Below are positions 8,036 to 16,554 of a stretch of DNA of 35,773 bases, one piece after another. A program made the translations under genes and the position numbers. The notes under the pieces are model-generated. The model was not told the origin of the DNA and ran no database searches. It saw nothing but the letters and a program-made list of their open reading frames with translations. Position 1 is the first letter of the stretch. The number at the start of each line of letters is the position of its first letter. The stretch lies in the NCBI GenBank assembly GCA_018052825.1, contig JAGPMN010000015.1, forward strand, positions 1 through 35,773, given 5' to 3'. The stretch is from Methanothrix sp. (lineage in GTDB: Archaea; Halobacteriota; Methanosarcinia; Methanotrichales; Methanotrichaceae).

Positions 8036-10165
8036 ATGATTAAAATTCTTATTACTTTATCGGTTATGATTATGCTCGTGACAGTAACATCTGCAAGCAT
8101 TGACGCAAAGACGCTCAACGCCCAGATCACTGATAAAGGACTCAACTGGACCGCAGGGGATACCAACCTCTCTTCGCTATCACTGGATGCCAAAAAGATT
8201 ATGCTCGGATTGAGAGATGACGCTCCGCTGGTCAACCTCTCCGCCATTAAATCATCTACTGCCTACAACTACCCCTCCAAGTACGATCTCCGCAATGTCA
8301 ATGGCTCGAACTTCTGCACAGCGATCCGGGACCAAAAAGATTGCGGATCATGCGTCGCCTTCGCCACGACGGCCGCAGTGGAGAGCACCTACGAGGTCTA
8401 CAACAACAATCCTTCCGCCAATCTCGACCTCTCCGAGTGGGACCTTTTCACCAGGGGAGGTTCATGCTACAGCGGCTGGATGTTCGTCCCGGCGCTCGAT
8501 GCCCTCAAGAAGTACGGCATCTGCATGGAGTCATGCTATCCATACCTGACCGATGAGCCACGCTGCTCCCAGTACTCCCAGCAGCTTGTCAGGATAGGCT
8601 CATGGAAGCAGCTCGGCTCGCTGGACGAGGTAAAATGGTGGGTCGCAAATAAGGGGCCTGTTATCACCGGCATGCAGGTCTACGAGGACTTCTTTTATTA
8701 CGAGCAGGGCATCTACTCCGCAGCTTACGGCGCATTCATGGGCAACCATGCCGTCTCAATCGTGGGATTTTCGGAGAGCGACAGGTACTGGATATGCAAA
8801 AACTCCTGGGGAAGCTTCTGGGGCGAGTCCGGATGGTTCCGCATCTCATACACCGCAGACACGGGATTTGGCTCATATGGCTACTACGGCATAGATTTCG
8901 CCAGCAGCCCGCAGCCGCCCAATGTGCCGGCGCAGCCTTCCGGACCCGCGAAATGCACTGCAGGATTTCCATACAGCTACGCTACATCGGCAACAGATCC
9001 AGGCAATGATAGAGTCCAGTATACATTCGACTGGGGAGACGGTACTGCTTCCAAAACGGATTTCGTCGACTCTGGAAAAGGTGCGAATGCTACGCATATC
9101 TGGAGCCCTCCTGCCGGATCGCAGAAGGCGTACTACGTACGCGCCCAGGCTACCAATAGCAAGGGGCTATCCTCAGGCTGGTCGAGCTATCTGGCGGTGC
9201 AAATAATAAATCAATCCAACCGGGCTCCTGACACTCCATCCATTCCATCCGGCCCGACCTCAGGCAAGGAAAATACTTACTACAGCTTCTCCACTTCGGC
9301 GAATGATGCCGATGGCGACCGGGTGAAGTACACATTTGACTGGGGTGATGGCAAGCAAACGGCGACATGGCTGTTCAGCCCCGGAAAAGGTGCCAGTGCA
9401 TACCATAAATGGACATCATCCGGCACATACCATATAAAAGCAATGGCTATAGATAGCAACGGCGCATCATCGGATTGGTCTATGCCGCTCGATTTCACCA
9501 TACCTGCCAACTGCCCACCTGCCACGCCATCCATGCCTTCAGGGCCCGTATCCGGCAAGGAGAATGCTTACTACAGCTTCACCACATCAGCCAGAGATGC
9601 AGATGGAGATAAGGTGAAGTACACATTTGACTGGGGCGACGGGACGAAATCTGTGACATCGCTCGTCAGCTCAGGATTGGGCATGAAGTCATCCCACAGA
9701 TGGACCTCTGCCGGAACATACCAGATAAAGGCAATGGCTACGGACAGCAAAGGCTCATCATCGGCCTGGTCTCTGCCGCTCGATTTCACCATACAGGCCA
9801 ACCGCCCGCCACAGACGCCCTCCATGCCATCCGGCTCGGATTCAGGAAAGCCAAAGATCTACTACAGCTTTACCGCATCAGCAAAAGACCTCGATGGAGA
9901 CAGAGTGAAGTACACCTTCGACTGGGGGGATGGAACGCAGACAGTGACCTGGCCTGTGAACTCCGGAACGGCATTGAGCTCGTTTCACAGATGGACCGCC
10001 GCAGGCACATACCAGATCAGGGCAATGGCTACAGACAGCCGGGGGGCATCGTCCGCATGGTCTGAGGCGCGAAACATTACCATCTCCGCCAGCAGCTCTG
10101 ACAGCAGAACCAAGATCATCCAGAGGTCCAGCCCTTCAGGACGGCATCGGGCCGATCGAGGCTGA
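8036..10165 (+). CDS. Secreted papain-like (C1 family) cysteine protease with four PKD-like repeats
   Basis: 709 residues. An N-terminal hydrophobic signal segment (about 1-20) is followed by a propeptide-like stretch and a C1 peptidase domain (about 78-290). Its catalytic residues are visible: Gln100 and Cys106 in DQKDCGSCVAF, His238 in GNHAVSIVGF and Asn256 in CKNSWGSFWG. Four PKD-like repeats of about 97-102 residues follow (294-395, 396-492, 493-589, 590-686), each with YTFDWGDG and an aromatic pair near its start. It should be exported and act outside the membrane on proteins or peptides. AGAGGG precedes the ATG. The last 20 or so residues are Arg/Ser-rich with no membrane anchor, and the gene ends 11 bases from a convergent gene, so a C-terminal truncation or frameshift is possible. 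Confidence 0.88.
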   Translation: MIKILITLSVMIMLVTVTSASIDAKTLNAQITDKGLNWTAGDTNLSSLSLDAKKIMLGLRDDAPLVNLSAIKSSTAYNYPSKYDLRNVNGSNFCTAIRDQKDCGSCVAFATTAAVESTYEVYNNNPSANLDLSEWDLFTRGGSCYSGWMFVPALDALKKYGICMESCYPYLTDEPRCSQYSQQLVRIGSWKQLGSLDEVKWWVANKGPVITGMQVYEDFFYYEQGIYSAAYGAFMGNHAVSIVGFSESDRYWICKNSWGSFWGESGWFRISYTADTGFGSYGYYGIDFASSPQPPNVPAQPSGPAKCTAGFPYSYATSATDPGNDRVQYTFDWGDGTASKTDFVDSGKGANATHIWSPPAGSQKAYYVRAQATNSKGLSSGWSSYLAVQIINQSNRAPDTPSIPSGPTSGKENTYYSFSTSANDADGDRVKYTFDWGDGKQTATWLFSPGKGASAYHKWTSSGTYHIKAMAIDSNGASSDWSMPLDFTIPANCPPATPSMPSGPVSGKENAYYSFTTSARDADGDKVKYTFDWGDGTKSVTSLVSSGLGMKSSHRWTSAGTYQIKAMATDSKGSSSAWSLPLDFTIQANRPPQTPSMPSGSDSGKPKIYYSFTASAKDLDGDRVKYTFDWGDGTQTVTWPVNSGTALSSFHRWTAAGTYQIRAMATDSRGASSAWSEARNITISASSSDSRTKIIQRSSPSGRHRADRG
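8915..10093 (+). repeat. Four tandem about 0.3-kb repeats encoding PKD-like domains
   Basis: The units begin at about 8915, 9221, 9512 and 9803. Units 2-4 are clearly closer to one another (PS.PSG, SGK, YYSF, DGD.VKYTFDWGDG) than to unit 1, suggesting recent internal duplication. Confidence 0.8.
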
Positions 10166-10176
10166 CGGCATGAGGC

Positions 10177-11025
10177 TCAGACCAGCGGCCTTGGCTGCTT
10201 GCTCTCAGGCAGAACGGGAAGGGGCATGGTGTTAATGAGAAGGGGCGTCTCCACCTCTGCTGCCCTGGCCACCAGAAGCTCCTTGCCCCACTGGGTCAGG
10301 CCGAAGAGGGGCACCGCAGTTCCAACCTGCACCAGTGGCCGGACCAGCTCTCTGATGTGCCTGGAAGCGCAGCTTGTGACGATGTCTGCCACCGCCAGAA
10401 GCCGGGCTGCGTCCCCACGGCTAATGCCGGTCAGGTGCACTCCGATTATCATTATACTGACGGCAGCCTCGTCCTCCAGGCGGCGCAGGGCCTCGGCGCT
10501 CTGTACATCGGCAACTGTCACGGCAAATCTCTTAAAGCCGTTGGCAGCCGCCCACCTGGCCCCGGCAATCTGGTCGATCCTGGCATCCTCGGGAGAGAGC
10601 ACATGCCCGTTTCTGATGCGGATGCCCTCCAGTGTCTCAGCAATGGGCTCGGTCTCTGCTAGACCGGATATGTAGCCTCCCATGCCCTGAATCAGATCGG
10701 GGTTGGCAGTGATGACCGTCCCAGCCCCGTCGCAGACTGTGACAGCCCCATCTATGATCCCCCGCATGATGCCGGTCATCATGGACTCAGAGGCTCCAAA
10801 ACCCACGAAGACCCCCATCTCCAGCTTTCTGCGCGGCGTAAACATGCCGTGATGCTTCATGCGAAACCTCATGTTTTCCGCCGCAGCCTCAGGCGTGATC
10901 TCCTTTATGCCATGCACCTTGGCGAAGAGAGGGCAGTATTTGATCACCGGCTCTCCCGCCTCCAGCACCCTGCCTTCTTTTACCTTTACAGCCGACCGTC
11001 CCAGCATCTCCATCGTATGAGTCAA
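10177..11025 (-). CDS. Methanogenesis marker protein 8 (DUF2099)
   Basis: A 282-residue protein of the DUF2099 / methanogenesis marker 8 family, recognised by IKYCPL near residue 29, the HHGMFTPRRKLEM region, GFGASE, VVCDGAGTVIT-like and IQGMGGYISGL segments. The family occurs in organisms that make methyl-CoM reductase, and its biochemical role is unknown to me. The start is a TTG at 11025, supported by GGTGA six bases upstream; the ATG at 11013 is too far from that site. It converges with the protease gene. Confidence 0.85.
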   Translation of the reverse strand: MTHTMEMLGRSAVKVKEGRVLEAGEPVIKYCPLFAKVHGIKEITPEAAAENMRFRMKHHGMFTPRRKLEMGVFVGFGASESMMTGIMRGIIDGAVTVCDGAGTVITANPDLIQGMGGYISGLAETEPIAETLEGIRIRNGHVLSPEDARIDQIAGARWAAANGFKRFAVTVADVQSAEALRRLEDEAAVSIMIIGVHLTGISRGDAARLLAVADIVTSCASRHIRELVRPLVQVGTAVPLFGLTQWGKELLVARAAEVETPLLINTMPLPVLPESKQPRPLV

Positions 11026-11182
11026 ACTCGGTCACCTTTGAATTCCCATCTGACTTATCCTGTCCCCCAGCCCCGACAAGGAAGGGCTCTGTAGAAATAC
11101 CTTTCCCGGACCCTCCATCCCAGCCTGCCCGGGTTTCATAAGCCGATAAGGCATAAATACCCGCATAGTGCCAGAGTAATAT

Positions 11183-11425
11183 GTGTTCGATCAGATAATG
11201 CAGGCCCTGGAAGATATGCCAGCCTCCAGCCCTTCCAAAAAGGAGAAGATTCTGAGCATACTGAAGAGATACGCGGCAGATGAGATCGGCCTGGACCAGG
11301 CATACTACGACCTTTTAGAGGATGAGCTGATACCAATGCCCCAGAGGTGCGGCCTGTCCGCCAAAGTTCCAGTGACCGTGGAAGACGAAGTGAGGCTGAA
11401 GAAGAGGATTCTTGAGCTGGCGTGA
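11183..11425 (+). CDS. Hypothetical helical protein
   Basis: An 80-residue protein, mostly alpha-helical by composition, with no recognised domain: the lysine-rich SPSKKEKILSILKRYAADEI, an acidic YYDLLEDEL and a basic helical C-terminus. The start is GTG at 11183 or ATG at 11198. GCATAAATACC at about 11149-11159 is a plausible TATA box, which would give a short or absent leader. It is followed at once by a small membrane protein and then an M50 protease gene, suggesting one transcript. Function unknown. Confidence 0.6.
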   Translation: MFDQIMQALEDMPASSPSKKEKILSILKRYAADEIGLDQAYYDLLEDELIPMPQRCGLSAKVPVTVEDEVRLKKRILELA

Positions 11426-11438
11426 GGAGATTTTAGTG

Positions 11439-11609
11439 ATGCAAAAGAGCGATGCCATGAAGCAGCAGGAGAAGTGGACTGAGGAGATCCTCAAGCACAA
11501 GCCCAAGCATACCAGAGAGGGGCTGCCCATAGAGCCCTGGCACGGACTCATCTTTTTAGCCCTGCTCCTCGTACTGATGATCGTCATCGGCTACCTGATC
11601 CACGGATAG
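11439..11609 (+). CDS. Small single-span membrane protein
   Basis: A 56-residue protein. A charged N-terminal half (about 1-35, with KQQEKWTEEILKHKPKHTRE) is followed by one hydrophobic span, LIFLALLLVLMIVIGYLI, near the C-terminus. The ATG at 11439 was chosen because GAGGAGA lies eight bases upstream at the end of the preceding gene. The neighbouring M50 membrane protease suggests a partner or substrate, but nothing in the sequence proves it. Confidence 0.65.
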   Translation: MQKSDAMKQQEKWTEEILKHKPKHTREGLPIEPWHGLIFLALLLVLMIVIGYLIHG

Positions 11610-11651
11610 CCCATCCATAAAAAGATATAGTGGCCAGGCCCATCTGCAGAT

Positions 11652-12296
11652 ATGAGCACCGCCTGCATCATTAGCTCGCAAGAGATGAAGGACCTGTTTA
11701 TCTCGCTGATAGCGCTGGTAATCGCCTTCGCCGTTCTGATCGGAGGAAGGGCTGTTCCGGGCTGGCAGCTCCTGGCCATCATAACTGTAGGAGTGGCGAC
11801 CGGCTTTCTCCTGCATGAGATGGCCCATAAGTTCATGGCGCAGCACTTCGGCTATTGGGCGGAGTACAGGGCCAATATGATGGGGCTGGCATTTGCAGTT
11901 CTGGCATCCTTCGCAGGATTCATCTTTGCAGCGCCAGGGGCTGTGATGATCAGAAAGACACAGCTTCCAGCAGATTTCATAATGCAGAACTCATTTGCCA
12001 GGGAAGAGCTCAATCGAGATCTGAAGAAAGAGACCCTCTGGATATCCCTGGCCGGGCCCCTGACCAACGTCGCCCTGGCAGTGCTGTTCTTTCTGCTGCT
12101 GATTGGGACCTCAGGGCTCTCCGCTCAGGCAGCGAACTTCGCCATTTTTATCAACCTCACACTGGCGGGCTTCAACTTCCTGCCCTTCGGCCCCCTGGAC
12201 GGCAAGAAGGTCTTCGACAGCAGCCGAAAGATCTGGCTGGCCTTGGGCCTGCCCACCATCATCGCAGCCCTGGCGGTCTACCTGGGGATGGCATGA
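11652..12296 (+). CDS. M50-family (site-2 protease-like) membrane zinc metallopeptidase
   Basis: A 214-residue polytopic membrane protein with the zinc motif HEMAH (His55, Glu56, His59) inside a hydrophobic segment. A second motif, NFLPFGPLDGKK (Asp183), supplies the third ligand, as in M50 peptidases that cut within membranes. About five to six spans are predicted by eye and there is no PDZ or CBS domain, so this is a minimal form. No ribosome site precedes the ATG at 11652; an internal ATG at 11685 (MKDLFISLI) is an alternative start. The substrate is unknown. Confidence 0.85.
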   Translation: MSTACIISSQEMKDLFISLIALVIAFAVLIGGRAVPGWQLLAIITVGVATGFLLHEMAHKFMAQHFGYWAEYRANMMGLAFAVLASFAGFIFAAPGAVMIRKTQLPADFIMQNSFAREELNRDLKKETLWISLAGPLTNVALAVLFFLLLIGTSGLSAQAANFAIFINLTLAGFNFLPFGPLDGKKVFDSSRKIWLALGLPTIIAALAVYLGMA

Positions 12297-12368
12297 TCAT
12301 CAAGCGATATTTGATAAAATTACCCGGTTCAATTATCCTTAAATAAGTCGAAGTGAAAGGAAGAAGCG

Positions 12369-12866
12369 ATGCTCCAGATTATCGCAGTCGTCTCCGGAAG
12401 GGTTCAGCATGTGGGCTACCGCTCGAGAGTGGTCACCATGGCCAGAACACTGGATCTCAAGGGCTATGTGAGGAACCTGGCCGACGGCCGGGTGCAGGTG
12501 GTGGCCGAGGGGGATGAGGCCGATCTGGAGAGGTTCTGCCGGGCTATCAGGCTATCTGATCCTCTGATAAAGGTAGATGACATACAGGTGCAACTGGCCT
12601 CTGCCAAAGGGGCCTGGGACGATTTCTATAAGGTCTCAGGAGATGGCGACACCGACACCCGCCTGGACACTGCAGTGGCATTTCTAAAAGAGCTGATATT
12701 GATAGTAAAAGACGGCTTCGAGGAGATCGACCAGCGGCTGGGCAGATTGGAGGAGAGGCTCGACGTCAGAAACGGTGATTTTGATAATCATCTCGAGGGC
12801 AGGCAGGGCAAAAGCGAGGACGATTCCGGCGGCAAGCTGCCGGGAATAAAAGTTCATCTGGACTGA
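12369..12866 (+). CDS. acyP: Acylphosphatase with a C-terminal helical extension
   Basis: 165 residues. Residues 1-90 are a complete acylphosphatase: the phosphate loop SGRVQHVGYR with catalytic Arg18, and VRNLADGRV with catalytic Asn36. The enzyme hydrolyses acyl phosphates such as acetyl phosphate or carbamoyl phosphate. Residues about 95-130 add an amphipathic helix (FLKELILIVKDGFEEIDQRL), followed by a polar, probably disordered tail. Ordinary acylphosphatases are about 90 residues, so the tail is extra. AAGGAAG precedes the ATG. The next gene also encodes a small helical acidic protein, so the two may interact through these helices. Confidence 0.88.
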   Translation: MLQIIAVVSGRVQHVGYRSRVVTMARTLDLKGYVRNLADGRVQVVAEGDEADLERFCRAIRLSDPLIKVDDIQVQLASAKGAWDDFYKVSGDGDTDTRLDTAVAFLKELILIVKDGFEEIDQRLGRLEERLDVRNGDFDNHLEGRQGKSEDDSGGKLPGIKVHLD

Positions 12867-12883
12867 AATCGAGGAGGGAGAGA

Positions 12884-13117
12884 ATGACAAAGCAAGAGGT
12901 TTTGGAGGAGATTGCAGAAGAGCTGGCCAACATCAGCGACAGCCTGACAGAGATCCATAGTGATCTGGAAGATTTAAGCATGTCCAGCAAGATAATGGTA
13001 TTTCTAAAGATGATGGATATGAGGCCTGCTATGAAGGAGAAGCTCGAACCTGTAATCGATGAGCTGGCCGCCGCCATGGACCTGAGCATGGCCGAGGCGG
13101 AAGAAGAAGAGGAGTAA
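12884..13117 (+). CDS. Small acidic coiled-coil protein
   Basis: A 77-residue protein with heptad-like helices (EVLEEIAEELANISDSLTEI and onward), a short hydrophobic middle (SKIMVFLKMMDMRPAM) and a poly-Glu end. A strong GAGGAGGGAG lies before the ATG. It follows the acylphosphatase gene by 17 bases and is surely co-transcribed. No known family is recognised. Confidence 0.7.
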   Translation: MTKQEVLEEIAEELANISDSLTEIHSDLEDLSMSSKIMVFLKMMDMRPAMKEKLEPVIDELAAAMDLSMAEAEEEEE

Positions 13118-13177
13118 AACGATAAAGGTATCAGGAATGGAGAGTATTTGCAGGGGCAAAAAATTTATCATACGGGT

Positions 13178-13274
13178 TAAGGGGCCAAGAAGACCCTTAG
13201 GCGGGGGATAAATTGGCCCCTTACATGATTACTTTCGCTGTGCGTGGATCGAAGCCACTGCCTTCAGGCCGTGG
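13178..13274 (+). repeat. Paired palindromes resembling an IS200/IS605-type relic
   Basis: TAAGGGGCCA (13178-13187) pairs perfectly with TGGCCCCTTA (13214-13223) around a 26-base loop. Thirty bases on, CCAC T GCC TTCA GGC C GTGG (13255-13274) forms a hairpin with one mismatch, set in GAAGCC..., which resembles the right-end hairpin of IS200/IS605 elements. No transposase or TnpB remnant is seen. Either hairpin could also end transcription between the convergent gene sets. Confidence 0.35.
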
Positions 13275-13282
13275 TGGCTGAC

Positions 13283-13708
13283 CTATCCGCATCCACAGCC
13301 TGAGCCGCCTCCGGCAGTTGATGCCGTGCTGCCCCTTGATTCGGATATGGGGTACATGATATTCTTGTATCCGGCCAGATTCTTATTGGCCCTGTCCCTT
13401 GAGTAGGCGGACAGGTCGAGAACATCCGGTCTGGCTATTTGAGCTGGCGAAGATAGAGAGGCTGCAGCCTCCTCAGAACTGGTATTTCCAGGCGCCGCCT
13501 CAGGCAGAGTCTGATTTACCAGTGTGGCATTGGCAGATCTGTTGTTTCCGTCAGCAGAGCCGCCGGATGCGGCCGATTCTACAGAGAAGCTCGAGCCTGC
13601 CAGAGTCAAATCGCCCACATAGGCCATCTGGCCGCCAGGAGACCACTGGGCAGAGGCACAGCCTGCCAGGATGAGCAGCGCGAAGAGAGAATACCTTATT
13701 GAGAGCAT
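13283..13708 (-). CDS. Putative lipoprotein downstream of cdhE
   Basis: 141 residues. It begins with a signal peptide ending in a lipobox-like LAGC (Cys17), continues with a Ser/Ala/Asn-rich low-complexity region, and ends in a Gly-Cys-rich tail (GGGSGCGCG). A textbook GGAGGA before the ATG at 13708 sets the start; the longer frame upstream overlaps non-coding DNA. It probably sits on the outer face of the cytoplasmic membrane. It follows cdhE by 61 bases on the same strand and may be read from the cdh transcript. No family recognised. Confidence 0.65.
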   Translation of the reverse strand: MLSIRYSLFALLILAGCASAQWSPGGQMAYVGDLTLAGSSFSVESAASGGSADGNNRSANATLVNQTLPEAAPGNTSSEEAAASLSSPAQIARPDVLDLSAYSRDRANKNLAGYKNIMYPISESRGSTASTAGGGSGCGCG

Positions 13709-13769
13709 ATATTCCTCCAAATTTAAATAGAAAATATGCCCCGGCCGCAGGCCGGGCACATGCAATGAT

Positions 13770-15185
13770 CTACTTGGGAGGCCACATGTCCTTCATCCAG
13801 CCGACGATGCGTCCGGAGTCTTCCGGCCCGACCATGATCTTGACCTTGCCTGCGAAGAGATCCTCCAGCTCACCGGAGAACTTGGCTGCCATGCCGGGCA
13901 GGACTATGGCCGGATACTTCAGGGCTGACCAGTCAAAGCCTGCCTCTTTGAAGGAGTCCAGGATCTTGGTCGGCGTGAGCTGGCCGCCTGCAACAGATGC
14001 CTGAACGCCGATGCCGTCTGTGTTGATGGCCATGATGTAGGCATCGATGCTGTTGGAGGCGATATCGGACTCAACTGTGTAGTAGGTCAGGGCGAAGTTG
14101 GTGGTCACGAAGACAGGGGACTCGGGGCCGGGGTTGCCTACCTTGTATATGCCGGGCTTGACCTGCACAGGCGTCCTCGGGTCGGTGTAGATGTTAAAGC
14201 GCAGATGCATATCTGGCATCATGCTGTACGGCTCGGTGGAGTGCTTGATCATGATGGCTCCGCCGCGGATTACAAAAGCGGCAGTGAGCACCGACTCCCA
14301 GTAGGCAGCGCGTACGGGATCGTCTGTGGTGAGCCACGCATTGATGGGCAGGACCATGGCAGGGTAATTGAAGTCCCTCTGGCCCTCTTCCACAGCAGCT
14401 CTCCTCAGGTTGATGAAGTTGTGCAATGTCTGCTGCAGCATCTTGCCGTTGGGAGCTGTGCCTGGATCGATGATCAGGTCGGTCAGGCCCATGGAGGCGA
14501 ATGTGATTGCCATGGACTTTAGGCCATCCAGATCGAAGGGCACTGAGAGGGTCACAGGCACCTTGTAGTCATAGGCAAGCTGAGCGACCTCCTTCCAGTT
14601 GTCCTTGGTGGCGGCATAGATGAGCGGCTTCTCCTTGGCTGCAACCTCCAGTCCGGCCTTGAGGACTGCGGGATTGAAAGAGCAGAGTATGAGCGGGAAG
14701 CCGTTGCCGTTGGCCAGGACCGTCTTGACACAGGCGGCGAACTTGGCCGGGTCGTCGGTCACAGAGCGCACGGCGATCATCTCTACGCCCTGCCACTTGC
14801 CGATGTAGAACTTCTTCCAGGTGGTGATCTTCTTGACGCGCTCGATGAGCTTGGCCTCTTCCATGCTGTCGGCGACATCATAGGCGAATGGCGGCTTGTT
14901 GAAGAAAGTCATCTGGTGGCGGTACATGACGTCCTCGCCTCCGACCTTGACCTGTCTTTCGCCGACACCTATGTATACCATCTTCAGCTCTGGAGCGACG
15001 ATGCTATGCAGAGCCTCAAGCTTCTTGGCGTACTTCTTCTCTTCGAGCAGCGGAGTGCACTCCTCTACCTTGCGGGTCCTGGCGATCAGGCCGGCGGCAA
15101 AGGCCATGCAGGTCTCCTCTCCGCACTTCTTGCAGTTAGTCTGGGGAAGCTGCTTGTAAAGGTTAAGCGGGCTGGTTTCCTTCAT
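13770..15185 (-). CDS. cdhE: Acetyl-CoA decarbonylase/synthase gamma subunit (corrinoid/Fe-S protein large subunit)
   Basis: 471 residues. The N-terminal [4Fe-4S] motif has Cys18, Cys21, Cys26 and Cys43 (TNCKKCGEETCMAF...EEC). A TIM barrel and a C-terminal corrinoid-binding region follow (AINTDGIGVQASVAGGQLTP). With CdhD it forms the corrinoid protein that carries the methyl group between the acetyl-CoA synthase subunit and tetrahydrosarcinapterin. The ATG at 15185 gives the family N-terminus and starts five bases after the cdhD stop. It is the last cdh gene of the operon. Confidence 0.95.
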   Translation of the reverse strand: MKETSPLNLYKQLPQTNCKKCGEETCMAFAAGLIARTRKVEECTPLLEEKKYAKKLEALHSIVAPELKMVYIGVGERQVKVGGEDVMYRHQMTFFNKPPFAYDVADSMEEAKLIERVKKITTWKKFYIGKWQGVEMIAVRSVTDDPAKFAACVKTVLANGNGFPLILCSFNPAVLKAGLEVAAKEKPLIYAATKDNWKEVAQLAYDYKVPVTLSVPFDLDGLKSMAITFASMGLTDLIIDPGTAPNGKMLQQTLHNFINLRRAAVEEGQRDFNYPAMVLPINAWLTTDDPVRAAYWESVLTAAFVIRGGAIMIKHSTEPYSMMPDMHLRFNIYTDPRTPVQVKPGIYKVGNPGPESPVFVTTNFALTYYTVESDIASNSIDAYIMAINTDGIGVQASVAGGQLTPTKILDSFKEAGFDWSALKYPAIVLPGMAAKFSGELEDLFAGKVKIMVGPEDSGRIVGWMKDMWPPK

Positions 15186-15190
15186 GTTAC

Positions 15191-16543
15191 TCACACCCCC
15201 ATCTTGAGCCAAGCGCTGGTATCGGGCGTCTTGGCCTCTATTCTGCCCATCAGGGACTGGGTGATCTCATGGATGTAAGCTACGGCCAACGGGTGCATCA
15301 TCATGAATATATCCACACCGGCCATGGCCAGGGAGAACCCCGTCAAAATCTCCCAGATCGGGCCGCGGAGCATCCTGTCTCCCCAATCGGAGTCTTCCTT
15401 GTTGGGCGAGCGGACCATCCAGGCCTCTCTGACGCCCCAGGCGTTGGTGGTACCTGAGGACATGGGGAATGTAAGCTCTTCGTCGCCCTTCAGGGCACCG
15501 AGCCTGATCCTCTCCATGTTGGAGTAGGCGAAGTCCAGGCCGTAGGCCAGGGCAGCAGTGGTTGGGTCCATGACAATGGACTCGCGCGGAACGCCAGCGA
15601 CCTTCATCAGCTTTCTGTTCAGCTCCTTCTGGGCGTTGATCTCCAGCTGCGTCCAGGAGAGGCAGACATGTCCGTTGTCGACACAGGCCTTGCCGATCTT
15701 CTCCCAGTCCATGTTCAGGTTGGCGGATGCGATGAGAACGCGCTCTCCCTGAGCCACCTCAGCGGCCCTGGAGAGGACTATCGGATCCTTGTCTGGGTTT
15801 CCGGAGCCGCCGATGCAGATGGGCACATCCACAGCCTGCAGTACCTCCTCGACAGTCTTGACGGCTTCCTGAGGGGGTGTGTCCTTGAGCAGCGGGTCGG
15901 TGCTGATCAGGTGAACTGTGACCATGTCTGCTCCGAACTTCTTGACTGCTTTCTTGGCCCACTCGGCCGGACTGTTGACCACATCCTCATAGTGCATCTT
16001 GACAGCCTTGGCCATGCCTATGGGCATGTCGAAGACGTCCATGGTTATCTTGGGGGCATGGGGCATTACGGCATCCGGGAAGAATGCCATGGCCTTCTCG
16101 CCGCCCAGCTTCACCACATGGCCGCGGCTTCCGCCATCGGCCTTGGTGGCGCCCAGTGTGACCTCCTGAATGGGGGTCTTCCAGGTCTTGTCCACTCCGA
16201 CGGAGAACTTGGCGCTGGCCAGGGCCGAGGCAACCCTGAAGGCTGGCTCTGCAGCCGCAGCCGCGGCGATCTTCTTGGGTGCCGGAGCAACGGCCTGAGC
16301 GACGGCCACAGGCTGCAGCAGGTTCTCGACGGGATAGCCGACCGCCTTTGCGAAGTTAATGAGCTGCATGGCGATCTTGGCTGCTTCCTGCCCGAAGTAG
16401 TAGGCAAACATCGGCCCTACGCCGCCTGCGCCTATATCCAGGTCTATCTCTACGTCTCCCTCGATCTTCAGTCCCTCGAGGGATTGAACATTCATTTCAG
16501 ATAACGTCTTATTCAGGTCAGATAAAGTGATCTTCTCTGCCAT
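15191..16543 (-). CDS. cdhD: Acetyl-CoA decarbonylase/synthase delta subunit (corrinoid/Fe-S protein small subunit)
   Basis: A 450-residue partner of CdhE in the corrinoid protein, with an N-terminal helical part, an Ala/Pro linker at about 90-115 and a TIM-barrel domain (about 125-430) including [13 protein letters not shown] and [20 protein letters not shown]. It positions the corrinoid methyl group in acetyl-CoA cleavage and synthesis. GAGGGTGA precedes the ATG at 16543; the longer frame would begin with a GTG inside that site. It begins 11 bases after the cooC stop. Confidence 0.95.
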   Translation of the reverse strand: MAEKITLSDLNKTLSEMNVQSLEGLKIEGDVEIDLDIGAGGVGPMFAYYFGQEAAKIAMQLINFAKAVGYPVENLLQPVAVAQAVAPAPKKIAAAAAAEPAFRVASALASAKFSVGVDKTWKTPIQEVTLGATKADGGSRGHVVKLGGEKAMAFFPDAVMPHAPKITMDVFDMPIGMAKAVKMHYEDVVNSPAEWAKKAVKKFGADMVTVHLISTDPLLKDTPPQEAVKTVEEVLQAVDVPICIGGSGNPDKDPIVLSRAAEVAQGERVLIASANLNMDWEKIGKACVDNGHVCLSWTQLEINAQKELNRKLMKVAGVPRESIVMDPTTAALAYGLDFAYSNMERIRLGALKGDEELTFPMSSGTTNAWGVREAWMVRSPNKEDSDWGDRMLRGPIWEILTGFSLAMAGVDIFMMMHPLAVAYIHEITQSLMGRIEAKTPDTSAWLKMGV

Positions 16544-16554
16544 TCGAATCACCC

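Noticed and set aside
15668..16504. Long plus-strand frame of 278 codons opposite cdhD
   Set aside because: It is antisense to a certain gene and arises from the codon bias of the real strand; the same holds for frames opposite cdhA, cdhC and the DUF39 gene.
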